A stretch of DNA of 20,725 nt. Source: Azonexus sp. Its GTDB lineage: Bacteria > Pseudomonadota > Gammaproteobacteria > Burkholderiales > Rhodocyclaceae. Positions 13,446 to 20,405 of this stretch are shown here, piece after piece. Under the pieces are notes generated by a model. The model ran no database searches. It had not been told where the DNA came from and saw nothing but the letters and a program-made list of their open reading frames with translations. Numbering within the stretch: position 1 is the stretch's first letter; each line of letters starts with the position of its first letter. The position numbers were made by a program, and so were the translations under genes. Where the stretch lies: NCBI GenBank assembly GCA_031285115.1, contig JAITWU010000112.1, positions 1 through 20,725 on the forward strand, read 5' to 3'.

Positions 13446-14806
13446 CATTGAGTGATCCTGTTGACCTCTGGTTTGCCGAAGAACTGGCAGTGCGGTTGCG
13501 CGGCGCCGGATTCTTGATGATCGGTCAATTGCGTGATGCAATCGCACGCGGAGGGCGCTGGTGGCGCGGCCTGACAGCTTTTGGCCCGATCAAGGCACAC
13601 GCTCTTGCTGATCAAGTTGGTGCATTGGTAGGTTGGCCAGAAACGCCAGCATGGAGCATTGATGCCGACGCGCGTGCGAATACCGTTGATGCCGCCGAAC
13701 TGGCGAACAAATGGATCACAGCGCGCACGTCATCGGCACAGACTGCACGTGCCTATCGGCGTGAAGTGCAGCGGTTGTTGGTTTGGCTGACGATCGAACG
13801 GCGCGTGTCGCTGGTAGAAATGACCGCAGACGATTGCACGGCTTACATTGCCTTCCTGAAGCATGTTCCTGTCGAGTGGATGAGCCGACGCCACGCCAGG
13901 CGCTTCGAACCCGGCTGGGCACCGTTTGCTGGTCAGCCATCCTTATCGAGTCAGCATTACGCACTGACCGTTATCAATGCATTTTTTACATGGCTACTGC
14001 ACGCAGGCTGCAAGGAGCGTAACCCGTGGGAACTGGTCAACCTGCGGTTGGCCGACGACCCAGCAGCCCCCGTGGATGATTCACGCGCGTTCACACCTGC
14101 GGCGTGGGCTGTGCTCCAGGCGCAAGTACAGTGCTTGCCGCAAGCGACGGCGGCGCGAATGCGCTGGCTGCTGACGTTTACGTTAGCCTGCGGCTTGCGC
14201 GCTACCGAACTGTTGCGCGCCAGGCGAGCCGATGTTGCCTGGATCGACGGCGAGTGTTGGTTGCGTGTACATGGTAAGGGCGCGCGTAATCGTGTCGTAC
14301 CGATACCATCGGCAGCTCTGGCCGCGACGCGAGAGTATTTCAGTGCTCGCGGATTGAATTTCGATTCCGCTCATCCAAACACACCGCTGCTTGCGGCGCT
14401 AACCACTCCCGTTCTACCTGAAACTTGCGCCTCGGAAACTACGCGGGCTTGTCCGCCCCCTGATGCGCAAGAGCGCGCGGCACGCGGGTATCTGTCGTAT
14501 CCGACGCTGGCTGCGGCTTTCAAGCGTTTTACAAATGCGGCGATCGCAGCGTCTATGCTGCCTTCGACCGAGCGCGAGCACGCTTATGTCGCATCGCTGC
14601 ATTGGCTACGGCACACGCACGCCACGCGTGCCGCCGAATGCGATGTACCCATCGACGTGCTGCAAGCCAATCTTGGCCAATCAGATCCACGCACAACGGC
14701 GCGCTACTACCGTGCGCAGCGGCGGCGACGCACAGCGCAGATGGAGCGGGTTTTTGGTGTCCGCATGAATATATCAACGAACTCTGGGAGCACCTCTGTT
14801 GCTTGA
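13446..14806 (+). pseudogene. Tyrosine integrase with DUF3701-like domain, 5'-truncated
   Basis: About 452 codons of a long integrase remain, beginning at the IS junction with SDPVDLWFAEELAVRLR. The first 60 residues match the DUF3701-type region seen in a beta/gammaproteobacterial integrase group (RGGRWWRGLTAFGPIKAHAL). Core-binding and catalytic domains follow, with R251 (ACGLRATELLR), K277 (HGKGARNR), H385 and R388 (LHWLRHTHATR) and the tyrosine pair at 420-421 (TTARYYRAQ). The usual second His is Gln in ANLGQSD. Related proteins are, from memory, considerably longer at the N-terminus, and the only possible start is a TTG without a ribosome site. I treat it as broken, although the catalytic part is intact. 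Confidence 0.75.
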
Positions 14807-14830
14807 CTGATTTCTGAAAAGTGTTAACCT
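14803..14830 (+). promoter_or_regulatory. Probable promoter for the first B-type leader
   Basis: TTGACT (14803-14808) is followed after 16 bases by TAACCT (14825-14830). It overlaps the end of the integrase remnant and would start a transcript near 14837, just before the B-type leader. A small hairpin GCTC-AAA-GAGC lies at 14844-14854. Confidence 0.4.
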
Positions 14831-14855
14831 AGTTATCGTGTTCGCTCAAAGAGCA

Positions 14856-14999
14856 AACAGCGCCGACTCAGTCCTTGAGAGCCGGACGGCAAGCCCCCAA
14901 GGCTGCGCCCAGGACATCATCACTTTTCATCAACCCTGCGGGACAAACTAAAGTCCCGCACGGGGCTGGCGTTCTCCCGCTTCTTTACTGGGAGAAAAA
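14856..14999 (+). ncRNA. Putative structured leader RNA, B-type copy 1
   Basis: P1: GACTC (14865-14869) with GAGCC (14879-14883), one mismatch. Loop segment GTCCT (14871-14875) pairs with AGGAC (14911-14915). P2: AGCC (14892-14895) with GGCT (14901-14904), with GGC (14888-14890) and GCC (14907-14909) outside it. P3: TGCGGGAC (14937-14944) with GTCCCGCA (14953-14960), after a CAACCC box. TTCTCCC (14972-14978) pairs with GGGAGAA (14990-14996), the ribosome site of the gene at 15000. The element matches the A-type layout with little shared stem sequence, as expected if structure is what is selected. Confidence 0.7.
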
Positions 15000-15560
15000 A
15001 TGCTACTCACAATCAAACATCGAGATACCCTAAGTGACCTGACCTGTCCCGTGGCAATTCGCCGCGACACAGAGGATTGGGAATACGACGGCTTGGTACT
15101 CGCCGCTTGTGCTGACGGGACGCTTACCGACGACGAAATTTCTCAATTGCGAAAAGCCGTTTGCGAGCGCAGAAGTTTTGACATTAGCAATTACTGCCTT
15201 CGCGTGAAAACAGGCCCGAGCGTTGACGGTCGAACCCGAGATGATTCGTGGCTATACATCTATCGCCGCTCACGTGGCGGCGAGACTGAACAACATGAGG
15301 TGTCAGATGTGCGTGCCGCACATGAACTTTGTAAGGACAAGTCGCCCAACAGGAAAGGTGTCGAGCGCATGGACGGTGGTAAACGTACACGCGTTGGCGC
15401 CGATCTTGAAGTGCATTTTTGCGGTCGGGCTAATCCCTTTTCGCAAGAGTTTATTGATATGACACTACCGGTTGTGGCGCAGTTCAGTGCAGAGCAGTTC
15501 GAAGCGATTTTGACTGAAACTGATCCTTCAAAGATCAATGTTTCTTCAAAAATTGAATAA
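15000..15560 (+). CDS. Hypothetical protein behind a B-type leader
   Basis: 186 residues, not recognised. The ATG at 15000 follows GGGAGAA at close spacing, and that ribosome site can be hidden by TTCTCCC upstream. The product is soluble and charged, with no signal peptide, membrane helix or known motif. A front segment (ACADGTLTDDEISQLRKAVC) resembles a small acidic helix pair, and the C-terminus (FIDMTLPVVAQFSAEQFEAIL) is helical. It is the first gene of a run of five small genes, three with B-type leaders. Its job is unknown; neighbourhood suggests an accessory or anti-defence function. Confidence 0.6.
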   Translation: MLLTIKHRDTLSDLTCPVAIRRDTEDWEYDGLVLAACADGTLTDDEISQLRKAVCERRSFDISNYCLRVKTGPSVDGRTRDDSWLYIYRRSRGGETEQHEVSDVRAAHELCKDKSPNRKGVERMDGGKRTRVGADLEVHFCGRANPFSQEFIDMTLPVVAQFSAEQFEAILTETDPSKINVSSKIE

Positions 15561-15692
15561 GTCGGCTACTCAGTTTTTGAAAACCGGACCGCAAGGCTGC
15601 GCCCGGAACATCATCATTTTTCATCAACCCTGCGGGAAGAACTGCCGTCCCGTTCGGGATTGGTGTTCTCCTGCTTCCAATAGGAGTTCATC
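15561..15692 (+). ncRNA. Putative structured leader RNA, B-type copy 2
   Basis: Diverged copy. The loop segment GTTTT (15573-15577) and the downstream GGAAC (15605-15609) correspond to GTCCT and AGGAC of copy 1; both sides changed and pairing survives (with two G-U pairs). P1 is weak here and an alternative GTTTT/AAAAC hairpin is possible. P2 is shortened. P3: GCGGGA (15632-15637) with TCCCGT (15648-15653). CTCCT (15668-15672) pairs with AGGAG (15682-15686), the ribosome site of the next gene. Confidence 0.6.
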
Positions 15693-16088
15693 ATGCAAAC
15701 AATCAGCTATATCGCCTGCGGGCAAACCGGCCATCTTGTCGGAATTGAAACGCTTGACCTTGCGCAGGCCAGTCTTGACGCCTTGGGTGACACTTTCAAC
15801 ACCACTTTCGAGTTTCGGCGCGACGCGAACGGATTTATGGAAATTTGCGAGGGCGAGAAGCCATGCTTCTGGCACGCTTCGAGTCTAAAATCTGACGATC
15901 ACGAGGCCAAGATGCAATGCTTTTATGGTGCTCTGCGGGATTGCGAAAACAGCAGAAAGCTGGTGTCGGATGTCCTGGTGCTCGTTCGAGATGAAACCGG
16001 TGCTCTCATCGACGTTAATCCCAACATGGATATGGAGCCGGAAGATCGAGCGGCGCAATTGACCTATTACAGGGGGTTTGGCTTATGA
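15693..16088 (+). CDS. Hypothetical protein behind a B-type leader
   Basis: 131 residues, not recognised. The ATG at 15693 follows AGGAG with good spacing. Soluble, with no signal peptide; it contains four Cys, one early (YIACGQTGHLVG), others in CEGEKPCFWHASS and QCFYGALRDC, but they do not form a recognisable zinc motif. The C-terminus (LVLVRDETGALIDVNPNMDM) looks beta-rich. The stop overlaps the next gene's ATG by four bases, so the two are probably made together. Confidence 0.55.
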   Translation: MQTISYIACGQTGHLVGIETLDLAQASLDALGDTFNTTFEFRRDANGFMEICEGEKPCFWHASSLKSDDHEAKMQCFYGALRDCENSRKLVSDVLVLVRDETGALIDVNPNMDMEPEDRAAQLTYYRGFGL

Positions 16089-16465
16089 ACTACCGGCTGG
16101 CTCTGAAACTGGCGCTTGAGACCAAGCCCAGTGGAGAAGTCGGCAGCCACGGTGCGCTGGGCTGGGCGGTCTTGCGTCTTGCCGACAAGCCAGCGCAGTT
16201 CAGCGGACAGGGAGCGCTGCCGGTTGATCTGCTGGATGGCCCAGTGGAAGTACGGGCCATCCTCTACGAAAACCCGCAAGAAATGCATGATCCGATGCCT
16301 CTTGCCGCGCAACAGGAACGCCTGAGTCAGATCATGAAAACTCTGCCGGATGGCTGTACCTTGGTGCGTGTGCTGTTTGATGGAGCCGCTTATACGAAGT
16401 GGCGCGGAGAACGGCCCGACACCAGCGCAATGCGCTCGGAATGGGCCAATAGTCTTGAGCTATGA
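16085..16465 (+). CDS. Hypothetical protein sharing a C-terminal module with the HTH protein
   Basis: 126 residues, translationally coupled to the previous gene (ATGA overlap). The front 85 residues have no recognised family. The last 40 (LVRVLFDGAAYTKWRGERPDTSAMRSEWA in outline) resemble the end of the HTH protein encoded at 16555 (VIRWFDASAYEAWRRTTHQTDSAALRAQF): shared positions are R, F-D, A-Y, W-R, D-[ST], A-[ML]-R and a final aromatic. A common fold or interaction surface is likely. The protein may bind the HTH protein or the same ligand. Confidence 0.55.
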   Translation: MNYRLALKLALETKPSGEVGSHGALGWAVLRLADKPAQFSGQGALPVDLLDGPVEVRAILYENPQEMHDPMPLAAQQERLSQIMKTLPDGCTLVRVLFDGAAYTKWRGERPDTSAMRSEWANSLEL

Positions 16466-16470
16466 AAAAA

Positions 16471-16538
16471 TGCCGCCAGCGAACCCGGTGACGATTGGGA
16501 AAAGCGCTTACACGCATCTAACCGGATCACTGGCGGCA
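16471..16538 (+). promoter_or_regulatory. Long inverted repeat in the leader of the HTH gene
   Basis: TGCCGCCAG (16471-16479) and CTGGCGGCA (16530-16538) are perfect complements, and the pairing continues inward imperfectly to CCGGT (16485-16489) with ACCGG (16521-16525). The loop contains the palindrome AAGCGCTT. It fills the gap between the stop at 16465 and the ATG at 16555, and that ATG has no evident Shine-Dalgarno. Possible roles: operator or RNA hairpin bound by the HTH protein, as known for Aca2-type autoregulators, or a terminator. Poor T-tract after the right arm argues against the latter. Confidence 0.5.
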
Positions 16539-16554
16539 ACATCATTTTAGAAAT

Positions 16555-17031
16555 ATGAACGGAGCGACTTTAAAAACCATCCGTGAGTCTCTGGGCTTGT
16601 CCGTTTCGTGGCTGGCAGCGGCTGCAAACGTGGAGGAGCGCACAGTTCGTTATTGGGAAGCACGTTTGGATGGCGTGCCTGACGATGTTCGATTGGTGAT
16701 CGAGCAACTTGAACGGTTAGCCGCTGAAACGGCGGAGCGCGGGCTGGCGGTGATACGCGAACAAATCACGGCAAACAGAAGTTCGGCAAAACCTGTGCTA
16801 CTGCTCAGGTATGGCAATGACGATGACTTGGGCCGCTATCAACCCGACATGGCGGGGCTACCGGCGACATTTCATGCCAGCATTCTTGCGAAGATTCGCG
16901 GTGCCCTAAAAAAAGATGACGTTGAAGTCGTAATCCGCTGGTTTGACGCAAGCGCCTATGAGGCATGGCGGCGCACTACACATCAAACTGATTCTGCTGC
17001 TCTTCGGGCACAGTTCATTGGGATGGAATAA
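16555..17031 (+). CDS. HTH regulator, Aca2/YdiL-like
   Basis: 158 residues. The first 55 form a helix-turn-helix domain: LKTIRESLGLSVSWLAAAANVEERTVRYWE followed by GVPDDV and a helical LVIEQLERLA, the same order of landmarks as in YdiL (DUF1870) and the anti-CRISPR-associated protein Aca2 as I remember them (YWE...VPDDV). A helical linker (56-80) leads to a C-terminal domain ending in a module shared with the preceding gene product. Such proteins repress their own operon; Aca2 proteins mark anti-CRISPR operons. A long inverted repeat lies just upstream. No ribosome site is visible. Identification as a DNA-binding protein is fairly firm, the Aca2 link is tentative. Confidence 0.65.
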   Translation: MNGATLKTIRESLGLSVSWLAAAANVEERTVRYWEARLDGVPDDVRLVIEQLERLAAETAERGLAVIREQITANRSSAKPVLLLRYGNDDDLGRYQPDMAGLPATFHASILAKIRGALKKDDVEVVIRWFDASAYEAWRRTTHQTDSAALRAQFIGME

Positions 17032-17039
17032 AAACACTT

Positions 17040-17254
17040 CGCGTCGGCTCAGTCCTTGAGAGCCGGACGGCAAGACCTTCAAGGTCGCGCCCAGGACATC
17101 ATCACTTTTCATCAACCCTGCGGGACGAACTAAAGTCCCGCACGGGGTTGGTGTTCTCCCTCTTTTGACTACGGCCTGATAATTCAGGCCACCGACCCGG
17201 CGGCACCGGGTATCCGGCTTGCAAAGAGCGCGAGCCACGCTTTAGGAGCACATC
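17040..17254 (+). ncRNA. Putative structured leader RNA, B-type copy 3, extended
   Basis: P1: GGCTC (17046-17050) with GAGCC (17060-17064), perfect. Loop GTCCT (17052-17056) with AGGAC (17093-17097). P2: GACC (17074-17077) with GGTC (17083-17086), replacing AGCC/GGCT of copy 1 by a compensatory change. P3: TGCGGGAC (17119-17126) with GTCCCGCA (17135-17142). TTCTCCC lies at 17154-17160, but here two extra hairpins are inserted before the gene: GGCCTGA/TCAGGCC (17173-17190) and ACCCGG/CCGGGT (17195-17211). The ribosome site AGGAG is at 17244-17248, where only CTCC/GGAG pairing remains. Confidence 0.65.
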
Positions 17255-17833
17255 ATGATATTCACAGAAAACGGCACGACTGGTCATCCGGCCTTAGCTT
17301 TGATTGCCATTCGCTCAAGGAAAATTGCGGATGGGAACGGTTGTGGAAAATATATGGTGGTCGAGCCAGGATACATCCGCGCGTTTCGGCTAGTGCCGTA
17401 TGAGGCAAGCGGTCGTAAGGCAATGCGTCGTGAGCTGATCAACATCGTTCAGCGCGGGGGCGGAAACTGGTCAAAAAATTGGCGAATTGCAGAAGGTACA
17501 GCTGAAAGCACGGCGGAAGAAAAGGCAATAGCTGCGGCACAGGAGGCAGCGCGTGCTGAACAAGAGGCGATTACTGCAACGCTACCGTGGTACAGCGTCG
17601 TGCACACGACTGACCATCAAGGTGGGGATCGCGCGTTTTACCGCGCTGAAGCGATCTGCGAAAAAATCGACCGCCGAGTTGGAGAGCGCATAGGCTTGAG
17701 TGGCGACGATGCCCGTGAAGCATTGCAGGCTGAGATCGATGCGCTCGACAGCAACATTGTTGAGATCTACGGTATTCATATCCAGGAATACCCTCCAGAA
17801 GCGCAGCCAGAGACGGTACCTGGCAGCGCGTGA
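17255..17833 (+). CDS. Hypothetical protein behind the extended B-type leader
   Basis: 192 residues, not recognised. The ATG at 17255 follows AGGAG at 6-bp spacing. The front half (VEPGYIRAFRLVPYEASGRKAMRRELINIVQRGG) is basic, followed by an Ala/Glu-rich helix (about 82-108) that may form a coiled coil, then a mixed segment (WYSVVHTTDHQGGDRAFYRAEAICEKIDRR) and an acidic helical C-terminus. No membrane helix or signal. It is the last gene of the plus-strand block before the bidirectional terminator. Function unknown. Confidence 0.6.
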   Translation: MIFTENGTTGHPALALIAIRSRKIADGNGCGKYMVVEPGYIRAFRLVPYEASGRKAMRRELINIVQRGGGNWSKNWRIAEGTAESTAEEKAIAAAQEAARAEQEAITATLPWYSVVHTTDHQGGDRAFYRAEAICEKIDRRVGERIGLSGDDAREALQAEIDALDSNIVEIYGIHIQEYPPEAQPETVPGSA

Positions 17834-17845
17834 TGCGCATCACGC
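17828..17845. repeat. Perfect 18-bp palindrome at a gene end
   Basis: GCGTGATGC followed directly by its reverse complement GCATCACGC. It overlaps the TGA stop of the preceding gene and lies 100 bases before the main terminator. With no loop it would make a poor RNA hairpin, so a binding site for a dimeric protein is more likely. The rest of the gap 17846-17943 shows nothing recognisable. Confidence 0.5.
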
Positions 17846-17943
17846 ACGCGCAAAAGAGCGCTTGAGTTACGACCAACCGGACCAAAGGCCAAGAAGCTGA
17901 CTGACTGGCTGATCAATCGGGTCGAGCACCCATGACTTTGCAC

Positions 17944-17986
17944 AAAAAAGCCCCCCGCTCCAGCAATGGAACGAGGGGCTTTTTTT
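17944..17986. terminator. Strong bidirectional terminator between convergent units
   Basis: AAAAAGCCCC and GGGGCTTTTT flank an inner stem (TCCA/TGGA), with six A before the hairpin and seven T after it. It lies between the plus-strand gene ending at 17833 and the helicase gene ending at 18006 on the minus strand and should stop transcription from both sides. Confidence 0.88.
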
Positions 17987-18005
17987 GAGCTCAATGATGA
18001 AGTGC

Positions 18006-20405
18006 TCAAGCCGTGGCCAGCAACTCCCTGGCCAGTGCCATCTCCAGACTGTCGCCATCGGCTTCGTTGAGCACGTCCAGGCCCGATTCAGGTATCTCGC
18101 CCGATGTGGACTGCGACACCGCGATCTTCTTGCCCATCAGTTTGAGGCAGTCCATTTGACTGGTGCCCGAGTAGCCCAGATAGATCACCTTGACAGGCTT
18201 TTTCTGGCCAATTCGCCAGCTGCGCCTTGATGCCTGCTGAACGGTGTACACGTTGTAGCCCGACTGCATGAACACGATGGTCGGGAACTCCAACAGATCG
18301 AGGCCGGTCTTGACCAGCTCGGGATTGCAGATGAGCACGTCAATGCCCCTGTCCACCTGATCGGCCACCCAGTCCTCGCGCTTTGATGCGTCTACGCTGG
18401 CCCGAAGTACAGCCACTTTCAGACCCTGCTGTTCCAGTAAAACCCGTAGTCTGGCGGTTGTATCGCGTGTGCCCGAATAAATCGAGTACGCCAACACTCG
18501 CCGTCCTGCTCCTTTTTCCTGGAGACAAATTTCAAGAAGGCGCTTTTCCTTGCGCATCGCTTCAGTTTCATCAAACAACGCCGGCTGAATGTGCAGCACG
18601 GCGCGCGTGCGCGGATGCGTTACCGTCTCGGTTCTAAAACAACAGTCCGGCCAGGCCAGCAGCACGTTCATCACTACGCCCAACAGCGAGTTGTCCTTGC
18701 GGGCCAAGGCTTGTTTAAGTTCGGACATCAACTTGATCGACATGCGTGCATACGCGGCGGCCTGCTCCCCGGACATCTCCACGCCGTCGAACTGTTCGTT
18801 GTAGGGAGGTAAGGCATCCGGATCTATTTCGCTGAGACGCAGAAACACCGTTATCGGCAAGACGTATCTCATGATGCCGAGCGGGCCAAAACCCGGCGCC
18901 TTGCTGGTTTGCACCTTCTTGACAGTGCCGCGCGCAGTACGGTGCGAACTTGCCCCCGTTTCCTTGTACACGTCCTTGAGCACCCCATGCTCGCGCATGA
19001 AGGCCATCACGGCATTGGACATGGAGCCGGTTTTGGAAGGCTGATAGCCATCGCCCACCATGGCCGATGGATCCATGCGCCAGAGCAAATGAAAGAGGTC
19101 GTCGGCGTAGCCGCCCATCAGCGTGCCGGTCAACAGCAGTGTCTTGGAACACTGGCTGGCGAGCACACCCATGGCCTGGCCTTGGGCCGAACCTTCGTTC
19201 TTGTACTCATGACCTTCATCGACCACCAGCAGACCGAAATACCCGCGCGGCAAGTATCTTTTGACAAACTCGGTGGCCTGGTAACCGCCCTGCCCGATCG
19301 AAAATTCAAAGTTGGCCAGCCGCCGCTCCATACGGTGCGCTTGCCGGTCGCTGAACACCAGGTTGCCATCGGCATCCATGAGGTTCAGAAAGTCATACAC
19401 GTTGTCCTCAAGCATCCCGCTGAGGAGTTTTTCGCCGAAGGTGTTGATCAGCCGTTCGGCTGATACCGGGCCGATGGTGGGCAGTTGTGTGAGCGCATTG
19501 CCCACAACGTCGCGCAGCGATTGGACGGGTTTACCCGGCATCATCAGTGACCACAGCGGACTTCCGCAATGAGCGCACTTCTTGCGGCGATCGCCGAGCA
19601 TGGTTTTAGCCATGTCTGGCGATACCGGCAGTTCATGACCGTCCTCGACCGGAAACGTGATCGGCTTCATGCAGTCAGGACAAGCAGCCGCGCGCAGGGT
19701 TTGACCCTCTTCATCGCGGTAATGGCGCACAGTGAACGCCGGTTTCCAGTTGAATCCCATGCGCATCCGCACACGGCCAAGAACGAAGAACTCCGGCTGA
19801 GTCACCTTGACGCCCAGGGCTTGCCGGATCATCAGCAGCTTGCGCAAGGTGTCCGGACCGTTGAGCACCCAGACTTTGGCATTGGGGATGGTGTTGAGGA
19901 TCTCGCGCCGCCACTTGTAGACCAGGTGCGGTGGCGAAATGATGAGTGTGCGTGGGTGCGTGCGCTGCATCACCGCAGCTGCACAGATGGCCATCATGGT
20001 CTTGCCCGTGCCCATCTCGGCGTTGAGCACACATGCCGGCGATTTGCGGTCCACCAGCAATTTGCAAATGGCCTGCACCGCCTCGGCCTGAGCCTTGAAA
20101 GGCTTGCGCAGCAGCGTTTGCATGATCCGGTCTCGATCCTGCCAGGCGAGTGTGTGACAGTCGATGGCCGGTTGATAAACAGGCGGGGTTTGGGCCTTGA
20201 CCTGCTCCAGCATCCCAGGACCGAAGTCATGGATGAACTGGGTCAGCGGGATGGTCTCTCCGATAACGCCGTCCATGATGTCAGGCGTTTCTGTCTGTTC
20301 CTGTTCCAGCGCGCCGTCGCCGGCGGGCAGTTGATCTTCCTGAATTGAATCGGGGGCAAATGCAATGCCGTCCGACGAGACAACGCCGATGTGTACGTTT
20401 TCCAT
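18006..20405 (-). CDS. SNF2-like superfamily 2 helicase/ATPase with zinc and HhH-like insert
   Basis: 799 residues. It should use ATP to translocate on or remodel DNA. Walker A is AEMGTGKT (129-136), motif Ia LIISPPHLVYKWRREI, Walker B VVDEGHEYKN (D396-E397-G398-H399), motif III LLLTGTLMGG (423-432). The second RecA domain ends with QQASRRSWRIGQKKPVKV, an SNF2-type motif VI. Between motifs Ia and II is an unusually long insert (about 180-380) with C242, C245, C277 and C280 as probable zinc ligands and LPTIGPVSAERLINTFG, which looks like a helix-hairpin-helix. The first 80 residues are acidic and may be disordered. The ATG at 20405 follows AAGGAA; a leader related to the B-type elements precedes it. 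Large helicases of this kind are common island genes; the substrate is unknown. Confidence 0.88.
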   Translation of the reverse strand: MENVHIGVVSSDGIAFAPDSIQEDQLPAGDGALEQEQTETPDIMDGVIGETIPLTQFIHDFGPGMLEQVKAQTPPVYQPAIDCHTLAWQDRDRIMQTLLRKPFKAQAEAVQAICKLLVDRKSPACVLNAEMGTGKTMMAICAAAVMQRTHPRTLIISPPHLVYKWRREILNTIPNAKVWVLNGPDTLRKLLMIRQALGVKVTQPEFFVLGRVRMRMGFNWKPAFTVRHYRDEEGQTLRAAACPDCMKPITFPVEDGHELPVSPDMAKTMLGDRRKKCAHCGSPLWSLMMPGKPVQSLRDVVGNALTQLPTIGPVSAERLINTFGEKLLSGMLEDNVYDFLNLMDADGNLVFSDRQAHRMERRLANFEFSIGQGGYQATEFVKRYLPRGYFGLLVVDEGHEYKNEGSAQGQAMGVLASQCSKTLLLTGTLMGGYADDLFHLLWRMDPSAMVGDGYQPSKTGSMSNAVMAFMREHGVLKDVYKETGASSHRTARGTVKKVQTSKAPGFGPLGIMRYVLPITVFLRLSEIDPDALPPYNEQFDGVEMSGEQAAAYARMSIKLMSELKQALARKDNSLLGVVMNVLLAWPDCCFRTETVTHPRTRAVLHIQPALFDETEAMRKEKRLLEICLQEKGAGRRVLAYSIYSGTRDTTARLRVLLEQQGLKVAVLRASVDASKREDWVADQVDRGIDVLICNPELVKTGLDLLEFPTIVFMQSGYNVYTVQQASRRSWRIGQKKPVKVIYLGYSGTSQMDCLKLMGKKIAVSQSTSGEIPESGLDVLNEADGDSLEMALARELLATA

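Noticed and set aside
13446..13547. Upstream extension of the transposase frame
   Set aside because: These 34 codons read antisense through integrase sequence, after the IS junction.
11381..17254. Integron-like cassette array (repeats between small same-direction ORFs, tyrosine recombinases nearby)
   Set aside because: The repeats lie before genes and include the ribosome site; no GTTRRRY core sites or attC-type boxes are seen, and the recombinases lack a visible integron-integrase insert.
19569..20348. 259-codon plus-strand ORF opposite the helicase
   Set aside because: Antisense to the helicase motif I and zinc region; His/Arg-rich with no recognisable domain.
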